From Puccinellia tenuiflora (Eukaryota > Streptophyta > Magnoliopsida > Poales > Poaceae), in NCBI GenBank assembly GCA_012064385.1, contig QRDG01000410.1, positions 215,801 through 279,800 of the forward strand: DNA of 64,000 nt, in the 5' to 3' direction. The position numbers and the translations under genes were made by a program. Under the pieces are notes generated by a model, which did no database searches, was not told the DNA's origin, and saw only the letters and a program-made list of their open reading frames with translations. Positions 10,258-22,389 of the stretch are shown piece after piece. The stretch's first letter is position 1. Each line of letters starts with the position of its first letter.

Positions 10258-10952
10258 CCATTCCCTACTCAGAACGCTTCCCCCACACCAAGGCTGCTGC
10301 GGACAAGGGCGCAAAGGGGCACCGGTTCAAGGAAATCCAGGATGGCCCGATCTCGGCCGAGTGGGATATAGATACTCACTTGGTGGCCCTGAAGGCACGC
10401 TTGGTACCGATGAGGGCCATCGGGATGAATCTTCTTACCTCTGCAATCCGAGCTTACAATGTTCTCTGGCCCGGGTGTGAGGCTCCAGCTATTGTTGATG
10501 AATTAGCCAAGTGCCTGATGAACTCCGAGGAAAGGCTCGATGACTGGCGATCATCCGCCGCCCGAGTTGGAGCGGATGAAGCGCTATCATATGTGCTATC
10601 TTGGTACGAGGAGCTGGACCTCGAGATGCTGAAGACAGTGCGGGACGGGTCCAGGTGGCTTTCTGACCCGGAACACATCCAGCGCCGCCAAGAGTTGGCT
10701 TACTCGCTCATCCAATACGCCCCGGTACACAGCTTTGTCCCGGGTGAGCGGGTTCCACAATCGGAAGAATTGGAGGTCGACGGCGAGGACGAAGACGAAG
10801 ACGAAGAACCAGTCGATGAAGAAATCCAAGCCGATACTCCTCCCGACATAGCCACTGGCACCACTTCGGCCGCTGCGACCAAGGATAGCGCCGAGATCTC
10901 GACCTCGGAACCGGCCAAGACCGATGCCGCCGCCTCTGCTCCAAGTAGCTAG

Positions 10953-11775
10953 AATCCTACTACCCTAACTTAGAAAAAACTCAAATCGTCAAATCCCCAG
11001 AATGCCGGGTGCAAATGTAACATAAACCTTTAGCTTTTCATGCTTGGTACTTGGTTCTTTTACTTTGCACAATTTTAGCATGGTTTATTTGTTATGCCGA
11101 ATCATTCTGAACCGAGTTCCCGAGCTCGCTTTCTTGTTTACCATACTTAGCAACCTCTGCTCTTGTCTACCTTTTCTGGTTTCTTGACAGTCGAGTCACA
11201 AGATTACCGAGATACGGCATACAATACTAATAAACTTTGAGTCAAAGCTCATAATCATCCGACATAAAAGTTAGGAACAAAACAACTCGTGCCGAATCGC
11301 ACTTGGGCCGAGTCCCCGAGTTTGTTTTCTTGTGTACTGCCCCTTGCAATCTCTGCCCTTGCCTACCATTTATGGTTTCTTTGGCATTCGGGTCACAAAA
11401 TCACAAAAACATAGCATACAATACTCAAAACCTTGAGACATGGTCTAGAGCCACCCGACTTAAAGAAAAAGACAACAAAAGAAAACCGAATCGCTCTTGG
11501 ACCGAGTCCCCGAGTCTGTTTTCTTGTTTACTATCCCTTGCAATTTCTGCCCTTGCCTACCTTTCATGGGTTTCTTGGCATTCGGGTCACAAAATCACAA
11601 AAACATAGCATACAATACTCGCAAACATGGAAGCACGATTTTTGGACCCATCCGACATAAAGAAAACAGAGATAAACATGCATACAACACACAATTCATA
11701 GCAAGGCAGTCCCCGAGTTTCATTTCGGGGTGCCGACATTTCATTTCAAAGTTTCGAGATACATACAGTGAGTCC
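10953..11775. repeat. B 3' non-coding DNA with ~195-bp tandem repeats
   Basis: No gene. Three diverged units start near 11097 (GCCGAATCA), 11291 (GCCGAATCG) and 11487 (ACCGAATCG), so the period is about 195. Each carries CCGAGT/CCCCGAG, GTTTTCTTGT, TTGCCTACC and GCATACAATACT; a fourth partial unit with CAGTCCCCGAGTTTCATTT follows near 11706. The units lie between the stop of the antisense gene and the end of pol, where the 3' ends of the converging transcripts would fall. Confidence 0.8.
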
Positions 11776-12525
11776 TTAAGAGTAAAAAGGGCGAAGAAGA
11801 GCTACATTCCAAGGTCGTTTGGTCTCCTCTCCAGATCTATCCATCCTGTTCTTCACCTGTGCCTGAGCATCAATAAGATAATATGCATCGTTGTTCAAAG
11901 CTTTGCTCACAATAAACGGTCCTTCCCAAGGAGGTGAGAGTTTGTGCATTCCGGCAGTGCGCTGCACAAGCCTAAGGACCAGGTCCCCTTCTCGAAATTT
12001 GCGAGGATTTACTTTCCGGCTATGATAGCGTCGGAGATTCTGCTGATATATCGCAGACTTGGACAATGCCAATTCTCTTGCTTCCTCGAGCAGATCAACA
12101 TCATTTTCTCGGGCTTCCTTTGCCTCTGACTCGGTATACAATGCGACTCTCGGCGAGTCATGCTCTATGTCGGTTGGCAGAACTGCCTCTGCTCCATAAA
12201 CCAGGAAGAATGGCGTATAGCCAGTGGAGCGATTCGGTGTAGTCCTCAGACTCCACAGTACTGCCAGAATCTCATCCAGCCAACAACCCGGAGCACGCAA
12301 CAGTGGCTCAATCAACCGAGGTTTGATGCCGGATAAGACTAGGGCATTTGATCTTTCCACTTGTCCATTGGACTGCGGATGTGCAACCGATGCTAAGTCT
12401 AGCCGGATTCTCTTTTCCTGGCAAAACCGAGCAAAGGCTTCCTCTGCGAAATTGGTGCCATTATCCGTGATAATGCTATGCGGATGCCCATACCTTAGGA
12501 TAATATCCTTTAGGAATGACACGAC
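11776..12525 (-). pseudogene. B integrase, C-terminal part (split by element C)
   Basis: Minus-strand frame ending with a stop at 11776. Shows the integrase core (SIITDNGTNF with the second catalytic Asp; NGQVERSN with the catalytic Glu), YGAEAVLP and the C-terminal GDLVLRLVQ...LSPPWEGPF region typical of gypsy integrases. It continues directly from 22390 once element C is removed: DGRTV joins VSFLKDIILRYG. The frame is open here; the gene is broken by the insertion of C and the loss of all upstream pol. Confidence 0.9.
12521..12525. repeat. C target-site duplication, left copy ACGAC
   Basis: Identical to 22390-22394; both flank the ends of C within the B integrase. Confidence 0.93.
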
Positions 12526-15500
12526 TGTAGCGCCCTGACCCCAGAGTTATACAGTGAAACGTTGTGCAACCGGTCATGCTACACAATCAAGGGTTACTGG
12601 GGTTACCAATCCCAGGCCAAAACACATTGGCAGGCGTGCTCGGAATACATCATCGGCACACAACACCTCGATCATGCCATAAGCTCCGACATCGCTTTCA
12701 CGTATAACAAAGAGACCAAGACTGCGGAACAAGTGGCACATCACAGACTCTACGACACAAAGATATCATAGTTCAACTCATATAATTGAGAAAGATAGCA
12801 AATGACACATCAGAGGTCACTGACCCATCATTACAACAAGCGGAAGCAAATTAAAGTTGTCTAAACAACAAGATCCAAATTATGGCCTAAGAGGCCTACA
12901 GATAATTATCCCGTGCCAGCCTGTTCCATGACGTCCCAAGCTGCCACCTGGGAACCCCAGACTACTCGTCGAAGTCAACATAGAACCCACCTTCCAGTTC
13001 GGTGGCGTCCTCCTCTGAAACAAATAATAATCAACAAAGCAAGGCTGAGTACGACGTACTCGCAAGAATTAGTAGGGCGATATAGGCCCGATGCTGACGG
13101 AGGCTTCAAAGCTATATAAGTGGTTGTTTTGCATAAAGCTAGTTTGTTTCCTTCCGAAGACTAGGACTCATGGCATCGTCTAATCAGAAGGTTTTCATAA
13201 GGGGATAAGAGGGTAACACTTTTCTCTTCGGTTCACGGGGAACCTACTGTATTCAGAAACACTACTTATCTCCACCAAGGCACTCCCTCGAATCTCCCTC
13301 GACGAAATGAATCTTTTAACACACGTTGATTAGGCAACCTCTAGTTGCCATTTGATTAAAGGTTCAGGTTCTCTATGATCTCACCTATCTCACCAAGATT
13401 TGTCCATAACCGTGGACACGGCTTTTCGAAAAGATTAAACCCTGCAGGGGTGTACTGTTTTTACCATTGGTACCGTCCGACCCCTTGCCTGATCATTTAG
13501 CTCTCTTCCGGGGAAAGCCGGCAGGGCAGGCGCGGTTAAACCTTTACAAAGCATGAGACTATCCAAGGGTCATCGTGACGACAGGACAAGTTCAGCGCCT
13601 ATTTCAACACCCTGCCCCATCGCCACTCCTATCACCTCCACCATCATCACCATCATCATCTTCGGCCACACACCCGCAAATGGAAAGCGCAAACTAGAGG
13701 ACCCTTGGATACGCCCGCACTAATTATTCAGTTAGTAAGGAGCCCATACTCCCACCTTTGGAAGCACGCTCGGTTCTTGGTTCGGTCGATAAGAACTCAC
13801 ACCTAGGGGCCAGAACGAGACAAAACACCATCCCCGATGGCAACTCATCCCAGCCTTCTTAGCAATTAATTATCAACACAAGTCTCCACCACTGTCCGAA
13901 CATTCCATTCACTTCACAATTATGGAAATAATCAACGGACAACTCTAGCATTCGACTAAGCATGGCTAAGCATATCTAAGCATGACATACAACAGATATG
14001 ATTTATCTCAGGCCAACACTTCAATCTATGGTTCATAGGTGGGGAAACAGATAATGGTTCAGGGAACATGCAATTGATAGGATATTATATACACTGACCA
14101 AAACTTGTCACCAGAATCGAATGCAATAATATAGTGGATAAAATACTTGGGTAATATGAGATATGCCAAGAAGGTTAGGTTACCTCTTGCCTTGCTGGTA
14201 GTACTGGTCGCGCTGGTTGTCAAGGTATTGTGGTGGAACCTCGACTCCAGAATCTACCGAAACACAAACAATACAAGAAAGGAATAAATAACAAGAATAC
14301 AAGGTGCAATGCACAATCATGATGATATGGTCATATTATGCATTGAACTCATATTGGGCATCTCCCACAAGTTAAATGGAACCCCTAAAATAAATATTGC
14401 AAATAACGGGTTAAAACTACATCTTTAACTTAGTGAATTAGGTGAATATCCAAAATGTCCAGTACTGAAATATGAGGTAAATATGCATGGAAATGACATT
14501 ATTTGATAGATATTAACCCACTGATCGTTTTGGTACCTTGTTTGCATTTTTCCGATTTACGGTGAGGAAATAGTGATTTAAACGGTTAAACAATTTAAAT
14601 CATTTTAACCAATTCGAATATGACATCAAAGTAAAAGTTATTTGCATGCTGTGATATTAACATAGGTAGATAGCATTTGCTTTGCTGGTCATTTTGGTAT
14701 ATCATTTGCAATTTTTGAAGTAATATTCACCAAGTTATGATATTCCCAAAAATTGATTTAAATCTGCCATTTTAGTAATTTTTGGTAAACAGCACTAAAA
14801 TTTAATTCCCCAACTCTCTCAATTGGCATAAAGTGGTAGCTCATTGTCCACTGATCATTTTGAGCTATTGAACACAATTTTTGGACAAATAGAACTCAAA
14901 TTATGGAATTAACAAACTCAATATTATTTCTGCCATTTTAGTATTCAGCAACTGAAGACAATTTATTTTGACCAATTAAATTAACCAATGGTACTAACAG
15001 ATAGACATTTTATTGCTGAGCATTTTGACATATTATTTGCAATTTTTGGACAAGTGGTTCAAAAGTTATGCCATATCAAAGTTTAACATCATTTTCTGTT
15101 TATTGTTTTAATTCCAGAGATTAATGCCGAAACGTTTTTCACCGGGCCAGTGGCTAGCCAGAGCCACTGACTGGTGGGCCGGCTGCCACGGTGGCAGCCA
15201 CGTCGACCGGCCGGCCCGCTGCCAGGTTTGACCTGGGCAGGGATGCCAGGACCGGCGCGTCCGCGACGGCGGCCGACGGCACGGCCGCGGACGGATCCGG
15301 CGAGGGAGGCCGTGTGGGGGGCGTGCGTCGTGTCTTTGGGAGTCACCTCGACGAGGGCGACCGAACGGTGGCGGCGCCGCCCCAAATGAGTCACCGGACC
15401 GACGGCTACGACGGCGACCGGCGGCGGCCCGAACACGAGCTACATCGACGCGTCGATCTAGGGGGAGAGAGGAGGGACGGTGAGGTCCGGGAGGAGCGCA

Positions 15501-16381
15501 AGCTCACCCTGGTGACGCTGGTGAGGCCGGAGAGGGACGGAGACGGCGGCGATTTGCGGTGGACGGCGGCGGCAGTGCCGGAGAAGACGAGGACGACGGC
15601 CTCGATCCCGTGCTCCCGGCTCCGATTGCTCCCAGCAGGAGGACGAGGACGATGGCGCGCTCGGCTTGCCCTGGGGGAGCTCCGGTCGTCGGCGATGTGG
15701 CGGCGGCGCTCGGCTATGTCGCGGCCATGGCGCGGGGCGGCTAGGGTTTCTGCAGGTGGGGGAAAAAGGAGGGGAGGAGGAGCATGCGGTCGTGGGAGGC
15801 CTCTTTAGCCTCCAAGGGGGCCATGGACGCAAGGGGGCCGCGCGGGAGGCCGTGGTGGGGCGGCCATGGCGCCAGGGTTCTCCCTGTCGCCACAGTGACG
15901 ATGCTGACAGGGGGGACCCACTGTCAGGGTTTTCCCCTTTTCCCAAATTCTTTAATTCCAGCAACTTTAGACATTTAATTGAGGTCCTTAAATATATTGG
16001 AAAATTCTGGAAAAATTCACAGAGCCCTTATATATTATTGGGAACCTGTGATAAAAATTGCAGCCCATTTGGAAAACATTTCATGTGTTAATGTTTCATA
16101 AGTTGTTTTCTTGAATTTTGGGCTTCCTTTGATTATTTGCATTTTCAAATACATTTACATTTGGCAACAAGCATATTTAAAATTGTTGGAACTTCCTGGA
16201 CAAATATGTTTATTTGTTTTGCAACTTTGTTCACCATTTACATCATCACCTTTGGGTTCTCAATTGTTGCTCCCTTATTATTTCATGTGAAGCAATTTGA
16301 ATGAGGATGCCATGATGCAAATGAGATGCAAAAGTGAAAATTTTACTCATATTTTCAGGGTCCAAAAGTTGGGTTGTTACA
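12526..16381 (-). repeat. C 3' LTR
   Basis: Reads on minus TGTAACAACCC at 16381 to GGGCGCTACA at 12526. Near-identical to 18515-22389 with scattered substitutions and small indels (9 and 12-15 bp in the GC-rich island). The GC-rich island is at about 15170-15900. The rest is AT-rich with blocks conserved in E and H. Confidence 0.92.
15170..15900 (-). other. GC-rich island of the C 3' LTR
   Basis: Sharp change from AT-rich DNA to CpG-rich DNA with open frames on both strands, rich in Arg, Pro and Ala as expected from composition. On minus it ends ACCAGG/GTGAGC (GT at 15507-15506). Not called as a gene. Confidence 0.65.
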
Positions 16382-18514
16382 ACTCTATCCCCCTTACAGG
16401 AATCTCGTCCCGAGATTCTTAGAGTAGGAAGAGGGAGGGAGGAAACATGACAACCCTTAACTTCAACGATCTTCTTGATCCCACGATGATCTTCCTTGTT
16501 ACAGAGCGTAAGGTAACAAGCATGACGTGCCGATGAGGAACAGAAGATAGTTCAAGGGGACAGACAAGTTTTCTCCAAGGGTTGGAAATATGAACTTTGC
16601 ACAAGACCATAAGCCATTGGGGGAAAAGTAGGAACAACTTGACCAAACAAAGGTCGAGCAGAGGATAAGAGAAACGACAGAGAGACATTTTTAGTATCAC
16701 CACGTTAATGTTCTCCTCGATGTTCTAGATACCACTATCAGGCTTCGGAAGAGCCTTCAATAGGTCATCAAGTGGAGGTCGGACCTTTAAGATTTCAAAG
16801 AGACCATAAGGGCAACTTCTAGAATAAGTCGCACAATATCCTCATGGAGAGTGGTTTGATTTTACGAAAGGCAAGAGGATATCACAATAGACCTTCCAGT
16901 TAAGTAGGGCAACCACCACCTCAAACTTGCCGGATTACACAAGGCCTATGTCATACTCTTAAGGACACCAACCATCATTTCTGCTTGAGATTCAGATTTG
17001 GTTAAGCGTGCGGATATTTCAGACTTGACATGTCCGAGGGAGGAGTTTCAACAGCTAACGAGAGGTAAGGATCTCAAGAAGTGACTACGGCGTCAAGCTC
17101 CAGAACACTAGCTAGTTTGCGAGAGGAAGATTTGCTTTTCCAAGCGAACGCTGTGATCTTTAGAGTTTTGACACGACTCTAACTCATTGACCGAAAGTGG
17201 ACACATGAACGAATGGACTTGGTAGCACAGTCAAACTCGGCTTGATGATCAGATTACCAATCATGCTAAGAGCGCCATCAAAGTCCTTGGATGTCAAAGC
17301 AATATCAATTGCTAAGAAAATCCGATTACCACCTCAATATGCATCCTCAACCATCTCGAGCCCGAGTAGCTCGGAGGTAGATGGATAAGGAAGGGTAAGA
17401 GCATCACTTCATCAAATACGTCATGAGACTAAGCACGACCTCTTGATATAAAAGAGTGTGACACTCCAAGGTTGAACAGAATAGAAGCTAGGCAAGCATC
17501 TTATTCTGCGGATTACAATACTTTGACCTGGTCCGAGAAATGGACAAGGTACCGGAGTTTGTTTCTCCTGACATCCCGAAGTGGAATGTCTTGATAAACC
17601 ACAAGAATATCATGCATCAGAACACCCCAATGCACGATAATATTTGACTGTCAACAGACAGATGGAGGTCGGACGATAGATCTAGGGTAAGAAAGCGGGC
17701 TAGCAACAATATCAAGATAATGCAGAAGCCCTTGTTAGCACTCTTCCGACAACTAGTGCCGAAAGTGTTTCAGGAATCGGTGTTACCGGAGGAATCACAA
17801 AGATAGCTGGGAAACTCGCGATGAGCACTCTTATCTTGATCTAGATGGTTTCATGACAGAATATCCAGCTATAGCTCGTGACAGAGAAGAGGTTTGTTTC
17901 CGCATTTCAATTACGACTACAACCACCAAATTGAAGATTAACTTCAAACATGGCCAACCTAACGTAGGGTTTGACAATTAACATCAGGATTCAACGGGAA
18001 AGATCTTGGGTTAAAGATCAGCTTCATGTACTGGGTCTCACAAATAGCATAGTGCTCACATGGGTGACAACCCTCATGAATCAATACACCAGAATTCCAG
18101 TACAATCCGGGACCTTCGGTTCAAGACCATGGGCCATAAGTCAAAGAGGGGAATACCCGATTAGGTGCGAAATGTTTTCAAGGCTTCGGATGTCTTGCAC
18201 CTTCTTCTTCATTGGGTGAGAACAACGGAGTTTACTTCGCGGTTTCTAGAAACGGAAACAACCTAACCAGTAGACTAAAGGTAGGAACCAACCCCGTGAA
18301 CCTAATTTCTTGAATCGCCAGACGAGCAGAAGAACCGCTAAATCAAATAGAGGTAAGATGACTCAGAGTTAGAGCGAGTTGGATAAGGAGTAAAAAGAAA
18401 CCTAAGAGGGTTTTCACAACTCATTTTTAGGTTATAAATAGCTTTCACGACACTAGACTCGACATCGACCAGTAGAACGGGTTTCCTACAGGCAGTCCTG
18501 CTCTGATACCAATT
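16382..18514 (-). other. Internal domain of C, non-coding
   Basis: 2133 bp with no frame of note. Next to 16382, on minus, a polypurine tract (AAGGGGGATAGAG) precedes the 3' LTR. Just upstream of it a CTCGGGACGAGATTCC motif resembles the end of gypsy pol in other plant elements, so part of the interior may be decayed pol. The primer-binding site is at 18500-18511 with a 3-nt spacer. Confidence 0.75.
18500..18511 (-). other. C primer-binding site (initiator tRNA-Met)
   Basis: TGGTATCAGAGC on the minus strand, 3 nt from the right LTR. It fixes the orientation of C. Confidence 0.88.
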
Positions 18515-21500
18515 TGTAGCGCCCTGACCCCAGAGTTATACAGTGAAACGTTGTGCAACCGGTCATGCTACACAATCAAGGGTTACTGGGGTTACCAATC
18601 CCAGGCCAAAACACATTGGCAGGCGTGCTCGGAATACATCATCGGCACACAACACCTCGATCATGCCATAAGCTCCGACATCGCTTTCACGTATAACAAA
18701 GAGACCAAGACTGCGGAACAAGTGGCACATCACAGACTCTACGACACAAAGATATCATAGTTCAACTCATATAATTGAGAAAGATAGCAAATGACACATC
18801 AGAGGTCACTGACCCATCATTACAACAAGCGGAAGCAAATTAAAGTTGTCTAAACAACAAGATCCAAATTATGGCCTAAGAGGCCTACAGATAATTATCC
18901 CGTGCCAGCCTGTTCCATGACGTCCCAAGCTGCCACCTGGGAACCCCAGACTACTCGTCGAAGTCAACATAGAACCCACCTTCCAGTTCGGTGGCGTCCT
19001 CCTCTGAAACAAATAATAATCAACAAAGAAAGGCTGAGTACGACGTACTCGCAAGAATTAGTAGGGCGATATAGGCCCGATGCTGACGGAGGCTTCAAAG
19101 CTATATAAATGGTTGTTTTGCATAAAGCTAGTTTTTCCTTCCGAAGACTAGGACTCATGGCATCGTCTAATCAGAAGGTTTTCATAAGGGGATAAGAGGG
19201 TAACACTTTTCTCTTCGGTTCACGGGGAACCTACTGTATTCAGAAACACTACTTATCTCCACCAAGGCACTCCCTCGAATCTCCCTCGAGGAAATGAACC
19301 TTTTACCACACGTTGATTATGCAACCTCTAGCTGCCATTTGATTAAAGGTTCAGGTTCTCTATGATCTCACCTATCTCACCAAGATTTGTCCATAACCGT
19401 GGACACGGCTTTTCGAAAAGATTAAACCCTGCAGGGGTGTACTGTTTTTACCATTGGTACCGTCCGACCCCTTGCCTGATCATTTAGCTCTCTTCCGGGG
19501 AAAGCCGGCAGGGCAGGCGCGGTTAAACCTTTACAAAGCATGAGACTATCCAAGGGTCATCGTGACGACAGGACAAGTTCAGCACCTATTTCAACACCCT
19601 GCCCCATCGCCACTCCTATCACCTCCACCATCATCACCATCATCATCATCAGCCACACACCCGCAAATGGAAAGCGCAAACTAGAGGACCCTTGGATACG
19701 CCCGCACTAATTATTCGGTTAGTAAGGAGCCCATACTCCCACCTTTGGAAGCACGCTCGGTTCTTGGTTCGGTCGATAAGAACTCACACCTAGGGGCCAG
19801 AACGAGACAAAACACCATCCCCGATGGCAACTCATCCCAGCCTTCTTAGCAATTAATTATCAACACAAGTCTCCACCACTGTCCGAACATTCCATTCACT
19901 TCACAATTATGGAAATAATCAACGGACAACTCTAGCATTCGACTAAGCATGGCTAAGCATATCTAAGCATGACATACAACAGATATGATTTATCTCAGGC
20001 CAACACTTCAATCTATGGTTCATAGGTGGGGAAACAGATAATGGTTCAGGGAACATGCAATTGATAGGATATTATATACACTGACCAAAACTTGTCACCA
20101 GAATTGAATGCAATAATATAGTGGATAAAATACTTGGGTAATATGAGATATGCCAAGAAGGTTAGGTTAGCTCTTGCCTTGCTGGTAGTACTGGTCGCGC
20201 TGGTTGTCAAGGTATTGTGGTGGAACCTCGACTCCAGAATCTACCGAAACACAAACAATACAAGAAAGGAATAAATAACAAGAATACAAGGTGCAATGCA
20301 CAATCATGATGATATGGTCATATTATGCATTGAACTCATATTGGGCATCTCCCACAAGTTAAATGGAACCCCTAAAATAAATGTTGCAATTAACGGGTTA
20401 AAACTCCATCTTTAACTTAGTGAATTAGGTGAATATCCAAAATGTCCAGTACTGAAATATGAGGTAAATATGCATGGAAATGACATTATTTGATAGATAT
20501 TAACCCACTGATCGTTTTGGTACCTTGTTTGCATTTTTCCGATTAACGGTGAGGAAATAGTGATTTAAACGGTTAGACAATTTAAATCATTTTAACCAAT
20601 TCGAATATGACATCAAAGTAAAAGTTATTTGCATGCTGTGATATTAACATAGGTAGATAGCATTTGCTTTGCTGGTCATTTTGGTATATCATTTGCAATT
20701 TTTGAAGTAATATTCACCAAGTTATGATATTCCCAAAAATTGATTTAAATCTGCCATTTTAGTAATTTTTGGTAAACAGCACTAAAATTTAATACCCCAA
20801 CTCTCTCAATTGGCATAAAGTGGTAGCTCATTGTCCACTGATCATTTTGAGCTATTGAACACAATTTTTGGACAAATAGAACTCAAATTATGGAATTAAC
20901 AAACTCAATATTATTTCTGCCATTTTAGTATTCAGCAACTGAAGACAATTTATTTTGACCAATTAAATTAACCAATGGTACTAACAGATAGACATTTTAT
21001 TGCTGAGCATTTTGACATATTATTTGCAATTTTTGGACAAGTGGTTCAAAAGTTATGCCATTTCAAAGTTTAACATCATTTTCTGTTTATTGTTTTAATT
21101 CCAGAGATTAATGCCGAAACGTTTTTCACCGGGCCAGTGGCTAGCCAGAGCCACTGACTGGTGGGCCGGCTGCCACGGTGGCAGCCACGTCGACCGGCTG
21201 GCCCACTGCCAGGTTTGACCTGGGCAGGGATGCCAGGACCGGCGCGTCCGCGACGGCGGCCGACGGCACGGCCGCGGACGGATCCGGCGAGGGAGGCCGT
21301 GTGGGGGGCGTGCGTCGTGTCTTTGGGAGTCACCTCGACGAGGGCGACCGAACGGTGGCGGCGCCGCCCCAAATGGGTCACCGGACCGACGGCTACGACG
21401 GCGACCGGCGGCGGCCCGAACACGAGCTACATCGACGCGTCGATCTAGGGGGAGAGAGGAGGGACGGTGAGGTCCGGGAGGAGCGCAAGCTCACCCTGGT

Positions 21501-22389
21501 GACGCTGGTGCAGGTGGTGAGGCCGGAGAGGGACGGAGACGGCGGCGATTTGCGGTGGACGGCGGCGGCAGTGCCGGAGAAGACGAGGACGACGGCCTCG
21601 ATCCCGTGCTCCCGGCTCCGATTGCTCCCAGCAGGAGGACGAGGACGACGAGGCGAGGACGATGGCGCGCTCGGCTTGCCCTGGGGGAGCTCCGGTCGTC
21701 GGCGATGTGGCGGCGGCGCTCGGCTATGTCGCGGCCATGGCGCGGGGCGGCTAGGGTTTCTGCAGGTGGGGAAAAAGGAGGGGAGGAGGAGCATGCGGTC
21801 GTGGGAGGCCTCTTTAGCCTCCAAGGGGGGCCATGGATGCAAGGGGGCCGCGCGGGAGGCCGTGGTGGGGCGGCCATGGCACCAGGGTTCTCCCTGTCGC
21901 CACAGTGACGATGCTGACAGGGGGACCCACTGTCAGGGTTTCCCCTTTTCCCAAATTCTTTAATTCCAGCAACTTTAGACATTTAATTGAGGTCCTTAAA
22001 CAGTTTGGAAAATTCTGGAAAAATTCACAGAGCCCTTATATATTATTGGGAACCTGTGATAAAAATTGCAGCCCATTTGGAAAACATTTCATGTGTTAAT
22101 GTTTCATAAGTTGTTTTCTTGAATTTTGGGCTTCCTTTGATTATTTGCATTTTCAAATACATTTACATTTGGCAACAAGCATATTTAAAATTGTTGGAAC
22201 TTCCTGGACAAATATGTTTATTTGTTTTGCAACTTTGTTCACCATTTACATCATCACCTTTGGGTTCTCAATTGTTGCTCCCTTATTATTTCATGTGAAG
22301 CAATTTGAATGAGGATGCCATGATGCAAATGAGATGCAAAAGTCAAAATTTTACTCATATTTTCAGGGTCCAAAAGTGGGGCTGTTACA
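18515..22389 (-). repeat. C 5' LTR
   Basis: Reads on minus TGTAACAGCCCCAC at 22389 to GGGCGCTACA at 18515. GC-rich island at about 21150-21940; on minus it ends in ACCAGG/GTGAGC with the donor-like GT at 21494-21493. Related to E and H. Confidence 0.92.
21150..21940 (-). other. GC-rich island of the C 5' LTR
   Basis: Second copy of the island, with insertions of 9 and about 12-15 bp relative to the left LTR. Same donor-like ACCAGG/GTGAGC. Confidence 0.65.

Larger units (their letters stand above)
7016..10952 (+). pseudogene. Antisense multi-exon gene of element B, Transposase_28-like with coiled coil
   Basis: Lies antisense between integrase and 3' LTR. The start at 7016 (MSDHSNLEIVEAAEEG) follows a 5' UTR intron. 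Residues about 35-250 match the plant 'putative gypsy-type transposon' (Transposase_28) family by motifs INWLIRTRRIPAEVECRLPG, ERGFGLPASDFFRSFLDRFG and SCRKWQRSFFYVKN. Then come an acidic linker with a basic KKKQRTKTVVKRQRP stretch, a Gln/Pro-rich tract (8858-9000), a coiled coil (9673-10180) and a C-terminal domain with an Asp/Glu-rich tail. Coding exons: 7016-7955, 8055-8494, 8588-9488, 9667-9823, 9898-10185, 10258-10952; every junction keeps the frame. Breaks: a small deletion frameshift near 7760 and an in-frame TAG at 9126-9128. Apart from these, one frame of about 1140 codons is visible. Nucleic-acid binding, capsid-like or regulatory roles are guesses. Confidence 0.85.
12526..22389 (-). 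mobile_element. Element C: LARD-type LTR retrotransposon without coding capacity
   Basis: Complete element of 9864 bp. LTRs are 12526-16381 and 18515-22389 (about 3.86 kb each), TSD ACGAC at 12521-12525 and 22390-22394. A primer-binding site for initiator tRNA-Met (TGGTATCAGAGC on minus, 18511-18500) lies next to the right LTR, so the element reads on the minus strand and the right LTR is the 5' one. The internal region (16382-18514) is only 2133 bp and has no gag or pol frame. Long LTRs with a non-coding interior are the features of LARDs (e.g. Sukkula of barley); membership in that family is not claimed. It must rely on proteins of another element. Confidence 0.93.

Noticed and set aside
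15191..15964. Arg/Pro/Ala-rich open frames on both strands in GC-rich islands (also 21178-21982, 53646-54161, 61976-62662)
   Set aside because: High GC lengthens frames on all strands; no domain was recognised, and the two LTR copies of C differ by indels that change the frames.
16419..16703. 94-codon frame in the interior of C
   Set aside because: No recognised motif and no conserved neighbour; a chance frame in decayed sequence.
12526..22389. Apparent 3.9-kb tandem duplication of host DNA
   Set aside because: The two copies have TG...CA ends, a primer-binding site, a polypurine tract and one 5-bp TSD, so they are LTRs.
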